A stretch of DNA of 53,426 nt from Salinicola sp. (GTDB lineage: Bacteria; Pseudomonadota; Gammaproteobacteria; Pseudomonadales; Halomonadaceae): assembly GCA_002695065.1 (NCBI GenBank), contig NZNW01000015.1, positions 1 through 53,426 on the forward strand. The letters run 5' to 3'. Below are positions 50,535 through 53,426 of this stretch, in pieces. The notes beneath the pieces were generated by a model. It saw only the letters and a list, made by a program, of their open reading frames with translations, had not been told where the DNA came from and searched no databases. The position numbers were made by a program, and so were the translations under genes. The number at the start of each line of letters is the position of its first letter. Positions within the stretch are counted from its first letter, which is position 1.

Positions 50535-53318
50535 GTGGCCACGCAATTCCTGCGCCGTTTTTTCGCGCCGAGATCACTGGTGGTGATTGGCGCCTCCCCC
50601 AAGCCGGAATCGATGGGGGGAATCGTCCTGCAAAATCTGCTGCAGGCCGGCTTTGCAGGGCCGGTCTGGGCGGTCAACCCACGGGGATACCAGGAGGTTC
50701 ATGGCGTGACTTGCTTCCGGCGTATCGCCGATCTCCCCGAGATTCCCGATCTCGCCGTCGTCTGCTCGCCGCTGAGCGGGGTTCCGACGGTGTTGGAGCG
50801 GCTGGGGCGCAGGCAGGTCAGGGCAGCGCTGATCGTATCGGGGGGAGCATCGCTGGACGCCGATTCCAGCGACGGCAGAGCGTTGCGCGCGCGACTGCAA
50901 CGGGCGACATTGCGCTCCGGCATGCGGGTGCTCGGGCCGGAGTGCCTGGGCATCGCCGTTCCCTCCATGAAGCTCAACGCCACCTATGCCAGCCAGCCGA
51001 TAGGCGATGGCAGCGTCGCCTACCTCGGCCAGTCCGGCATGCTGGGGAACGCGATGATCGACTGGGCCGCCGGTCGCGAGATAGGCTTTTCCCATCTTGT
51101 CACACTGGGTGACAGCCTCGACGTGCAGCTGCCCGACCTCATCGACTATCTGAACCAGTCCGGCCGCTGCCGCGCGCTGCTGCTGCATCTGGAAGCCTTC
51201 ACCAATGCACGTCATTTCATGACGGCGCTACGGGAGTCGTCGCGCAATCGCCTGGTACTGGCGATCAAGAGCGGGCGTACCCCCGAGGCGACCCTCAGTC
51301 CGGTACCGCCGACTGCCGGTGTCGATCGTCGAGATAGCATCGTCGATGCCGCACTGGCCCGGGCCGGGGTCGTGCGGGTCGGTGATTCCGACGAGCTGTT
51401 CGATGCCCTGGAGACGCTGTCGCGGCTCAAGCCACCGAAAGGCGACCGTCTGGCGATCGTGTCGAACGGCGTGGGCCCCGCGCTGCTGGCGATCGACAGG
51501 TTGATCGATGGCGGAGGCCGGCTGGCAGAGCTCGGCGAGGGCACCGCCGAGGCGTTGATGGCGCGCCGGCTGGATGTCAGCAGACCGGGACGCAACCCGG
51601 TCGATCTGGGTGGAAGCGCGACCCCGGACGACTATCTGAGCGCGCTGGAGATCGTGACCCGCGACCCCAACGTCGACGCGGTTCTGGTCCTCCACGCCCC
51701 GACGCGGCTGGCGCCGTCGCTGGCAACGGCCAACGCCCTGATCGACGCGCGCCAGCGCTTACGCCACCGCCTGCTGGTGAGCTGGATGGGCTTGAAGGAG
51801 GCGCTCGAGGCTCGCGCGGCCTGCAATCGCGCCGGCATTCCCAGCTACGTGTCCCCGGAAAAGGCGGTCAGGGCCTTTCTCCACCTGGTGCGCTATCGCC
51901 AGGTACAGCATCTACTGCAGGAGACGCCTCCCTCGCTGCCATTCGACTCCAGTGCCGACAGCCGGCAGCGCTGTCACGCGCTCATCGACGACGCCCTGGC
52001 CCGTCGGCGAGACCGGCTGACCCACCAGGAGACCGGCGACGTACTGGCCGCCTACGGCATCGAGTGCGCCCCCAGCGAGTACGTGTTCGACCTGGAGCAG
52101 GCGGAGCGTGCCACCGAGCGACTGCAAGGCCCCTGGGCGGTCAAGATCGTCCATCGCGACAACTGCGAGCCGTTTCGCTACTGGGGCGAGTCCCGGCGGC
52201 AGGCGATCTCGCTGGTTCAGGATCTGGAGCAGCCGGGCAGCGTGGTGGACGCCGTCGTGCGGCTGGAGGCCCGGGTCGGCGAAGCGCTACCGGACAGCCC
52301 CATCTACAGCTACTGCCTCCAGACCATGCAGCGCGGCAAGGGGTCGCTGCAGCTGTGTGCCGGTATCACGCGGGATGCCGAATTCGGCCCGGTCATCGTG
52401 TTCGGCATGGGGGGCTACAAGGTTGACGTCATGGCCGACCGCCAGACGGCGCTGCCGCCGCTCAACATGCGCCTGGCGGAAGAGCTGCTGGACCGCACGC
52501 GGGCGGGCCGACTGATCCGGGAGCACAGCGAGGACCCGGACAGCGCCGTCGGCTGGGTCGCCCGCCTGCTGGTCAAGCTCTCCCAGATGGCCTCGGATCT
52601 GCCGCGCCTCAAGGGGCTTGAGATCAATCCGCTACTGCTCAATCACGAAGGGATGATGGCGGTCGACTTCGCGCTCGATCTGGGGCCGGCGTCGACCCAG
52701 GCGATCATGCCCTATCCGGAGCAGTTGCGGGAGACCGTGACACTGAACGGCATGGAGATCGAAATTCGGCCGATTCGTGGCGAGGATGCGCCGTTGATCA
52801 CCCACTTCCATACCTTCCTCTCCGAGCGGAGCATCCGGTACCGCTACTTCCATCACAAGGCCGTCCTGTCACCCCGGGAACTGTCACAACTGAGCCAGAT
52901 CAACTACGACCGCCAGATGGCGTTCATTGCGGTGCGTCGTGTCGAGCAGGCTCCCAGCCAGCAGGGCGGGGGAGTCGGCACGGCTGCGCGACAGGAGGAG
53001 ATGCTCGGCGTGGTGAGGGTATGGAACGACTCTGACAACATCCGCACCGAGTTCTCGATCATCGTTCGCGATGATCTCCATGGCATCGGCCTGGGACGCC
53101 GATTGATGCAGAAGATGATCGACTACAGCCGGCAGGTGGGGACGCTGGTCATGATCGGGACGATCCTCAGCGACAACCTGCCGATGCGGCGGCTGTTGAC
53201 CGCGCTCGGGTTCACGCTGCGGACCAACGTCGAGGAGGGCGCGGTGGAAGCCACGCTGAAGCTGAACGAACCGCAGAGCGACTGGCAGCGCCATCGCCTC
53301 GACGCGGCTCTGGATTGA
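50535..53318 (+). CDS. Pat/PatZ-type protein lysine acetyltransferase (acyl-CoA synthetase-GNAT fusion)
   Basis: 927 residues from the GTG at 50535, with GAGG upstream; a GTG four codons earlier has no ribosome site. Domains: CoA-binding Rossmann (LVVIGASPKPESMGGIVLQNLL, abridged), succinyl-CoA-ligase-like (AYLGQSGMLGNAMIDWAAG), ATP-grasp (QETGDVLAAYGIECAP to LKGLEINPLLLNHEG), and a GNAT domain over the last ~180 residues (IRPIRGEDAPLITHFH, then RDDLHGIGLGRRLMQKMIDY). The catalytic His of the synthetase loop (HTGA) is replaced: the stretch reads VPPTAGVD near residue 260, as in PatZ/YfiQ, so only acetylation is expected. In enterics Pat silences acetyl-CoA synthetase. Confidence 0.92.
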   Translation: MATQFLRRFFAPRSLVVIGASPKPESMGGIVLQNLLQAGFAGPVWAVNPRGYQEVHGVTCFRRIADLPEIPDLAVVCSPLSGVPTVLERLGRRQVRAALIVSGGASLDADSSDGRALRARLQRATLRSGMRVLGPECLGIAVPSMKLNATYASQPIGDGSVAYLGQSGMLGNAMIDWAAGREIGFSHLVTLGDSLDVQLPDLIDYLNQSGRCRALLLHLEAFTNARHFMTALRESSRNRLVLAIKSGRTPEATLSPVPPTAGVDRRDSIVDAALARAGVVRVGDSDELFDALETLSRLKPPKGDRLAIVSNGVGPALLAIDRLIDGGGRLAELGEGTAEALMARRLDVSRPGRNPVDLGGSATPDDYLSALEIVTRDPNVDAVLVLHAPTRLAPSLATANALIDARQRLRHRLLVSWMGLKEALEARAACNRAGIPSYVSPEKAVRAFLHLVRYRQVQHLLQETPPSLPFDSSADSRQRCHALIDDALARRRDRLTHQETGDVLAAYGIECAPSEYVFDLEQAERATERLQGPWAVKIVHRDNCEPFRYWGESRRQAISLVQDLEQPGSVVDAVVRLEARVGEALPDSPIYSYCLQTMQRGKGSLQLCAGITRDAEFGPVIVFGMGGYKVDVMADRQTALPPLNMRLAEELLDRTRAGRLIREHSEDPDSAVGWVARLLVKLSQMASDLPRLKGLEINPLLLNHEGMMAVDFALDLGPASTQAIMPYPEQLRETVTLNGMEIEIRPIRGEDAPLITHFHTFLSERSIRYRYFHHKAVLSPRELSQLSQINYDRQMAFIAVRRVEQAPSQQGGGVGTAARQEEMLGVVRVWNDSDNIRTEFSIIVRDDLHGIGLGRRLMQKMIDYSRQVGTLVMIGTILSDNLPMRRLLTALGFTLRTNVEEGAVEATLKLNEPQSDWQRHRLDAALD

Positions 53319-53426
53319 TCGGGAAGGAGGAACCGGAGCAGGCTTTGAACGCTCATTCAATTATAAGATATTGTCGTTTGAAGGGTTATTGATAAAACCG
53401 TATGATACGAAACCTAACAACACTAA
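53319..53426. other. AT-rich right end of the window
   Basis: After the acetyltransferase stop the sequence turns clearly AT-rich (from about 53350), with TTATAAGATATTGTCG and TATGATACG. It probably holds the promoter of a gene beyond the edge, or begins a different segment. Too short to judge. Confidence 0.4.

Overview
The window is a GC-rich, densely packed stretch of a gammaproteobacterial chromosome. Gene content, gene order (fliE divergent from fliFGHIJKLMNOPQR, gloB next to mltD, yafS-rnhA-dnaQ, tRNA-Ser beside yccA-tus) and protein sequences suggest a motile member of the Halomonadaceae (Halomonas/Salinicola/Chromohalobacter relatives). The family is inferred from recalled similarity, not from a search.

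Layout. 1-17.4 kb: flagellar genes. The 3' end of flgI, then flgJ, flgK and flgL, run on the + strand. They converge on a 14-gene set encoding the export apparatus, switch, ATPase and MS ring: fliF-fliR on the - strand, with fliE divergent from fliF. 17.5-28 kb: a RarD-type permease, an omega-amidase-like nitrilase, rsuA, and on the - strand gloB, mltD and the peptide ABC transporter yejABEF. 28-34.8 kb: + strand yafS-like methyltransferase, rnhA, dnaQ, nudC; a small SCP2 protein; sohB; an ArsR-family regulator; yhhQ with a candidate type III preQ1-I riboswitch; and a ybfF esterase. 34.8-41.2 kb: a thiamine-precursor ABC transporter (thiZ-thiX-thiY) behind a clear TPP riboswitch, with the repair endonuclease gene cho directly downstream; divergently, a degenerate kinase-like gene and the K+/H+ antiporter nhaP2/cvrA. 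41.2-43.4 kb: an islet of five small - strand genes, three of them exported, with a 14-bp tandem repeat, lying on the 3' side of tRNA-Ser(UGA). 43.7-46.5 kb: yccA, the tRNA 2-thiolation relay tusDCB-tusE, and acpH. 46.6-53.3 kb: moeA-moaB-DUF1244, an XRE-cupin regulator, and an HDAC-family deacetylase divergent from a Pat/PatZ-type lysine acetyltransferase.

How the genes work together. The flagellar block supplies rod, P-ring, hook-filament junctions, MS/C ring and type III export. The yej/mltD/rarD group concerns the envelope and uptake. rnhA-dnaQ-nudC handle nucleic acids and nucleotides. thiZXY and yhhQ are two vitamin/cofactor-precursor uptake systems, each behind its own RNA sensor. tus genes with tRNA-Ser, and yhhQ (queuosine precursor), both touch tRNA biology. 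The HDAC/Pat pair suggests a local acetylation-deacetylation module. No transposon, prophage, CRISPR array or rRNA was seen. The most interesting places are the two riboswitch leaders with their unexpected partners (cho and the kinase-like gene), the small-gene islet by the tRNA, and the acetylation pair.
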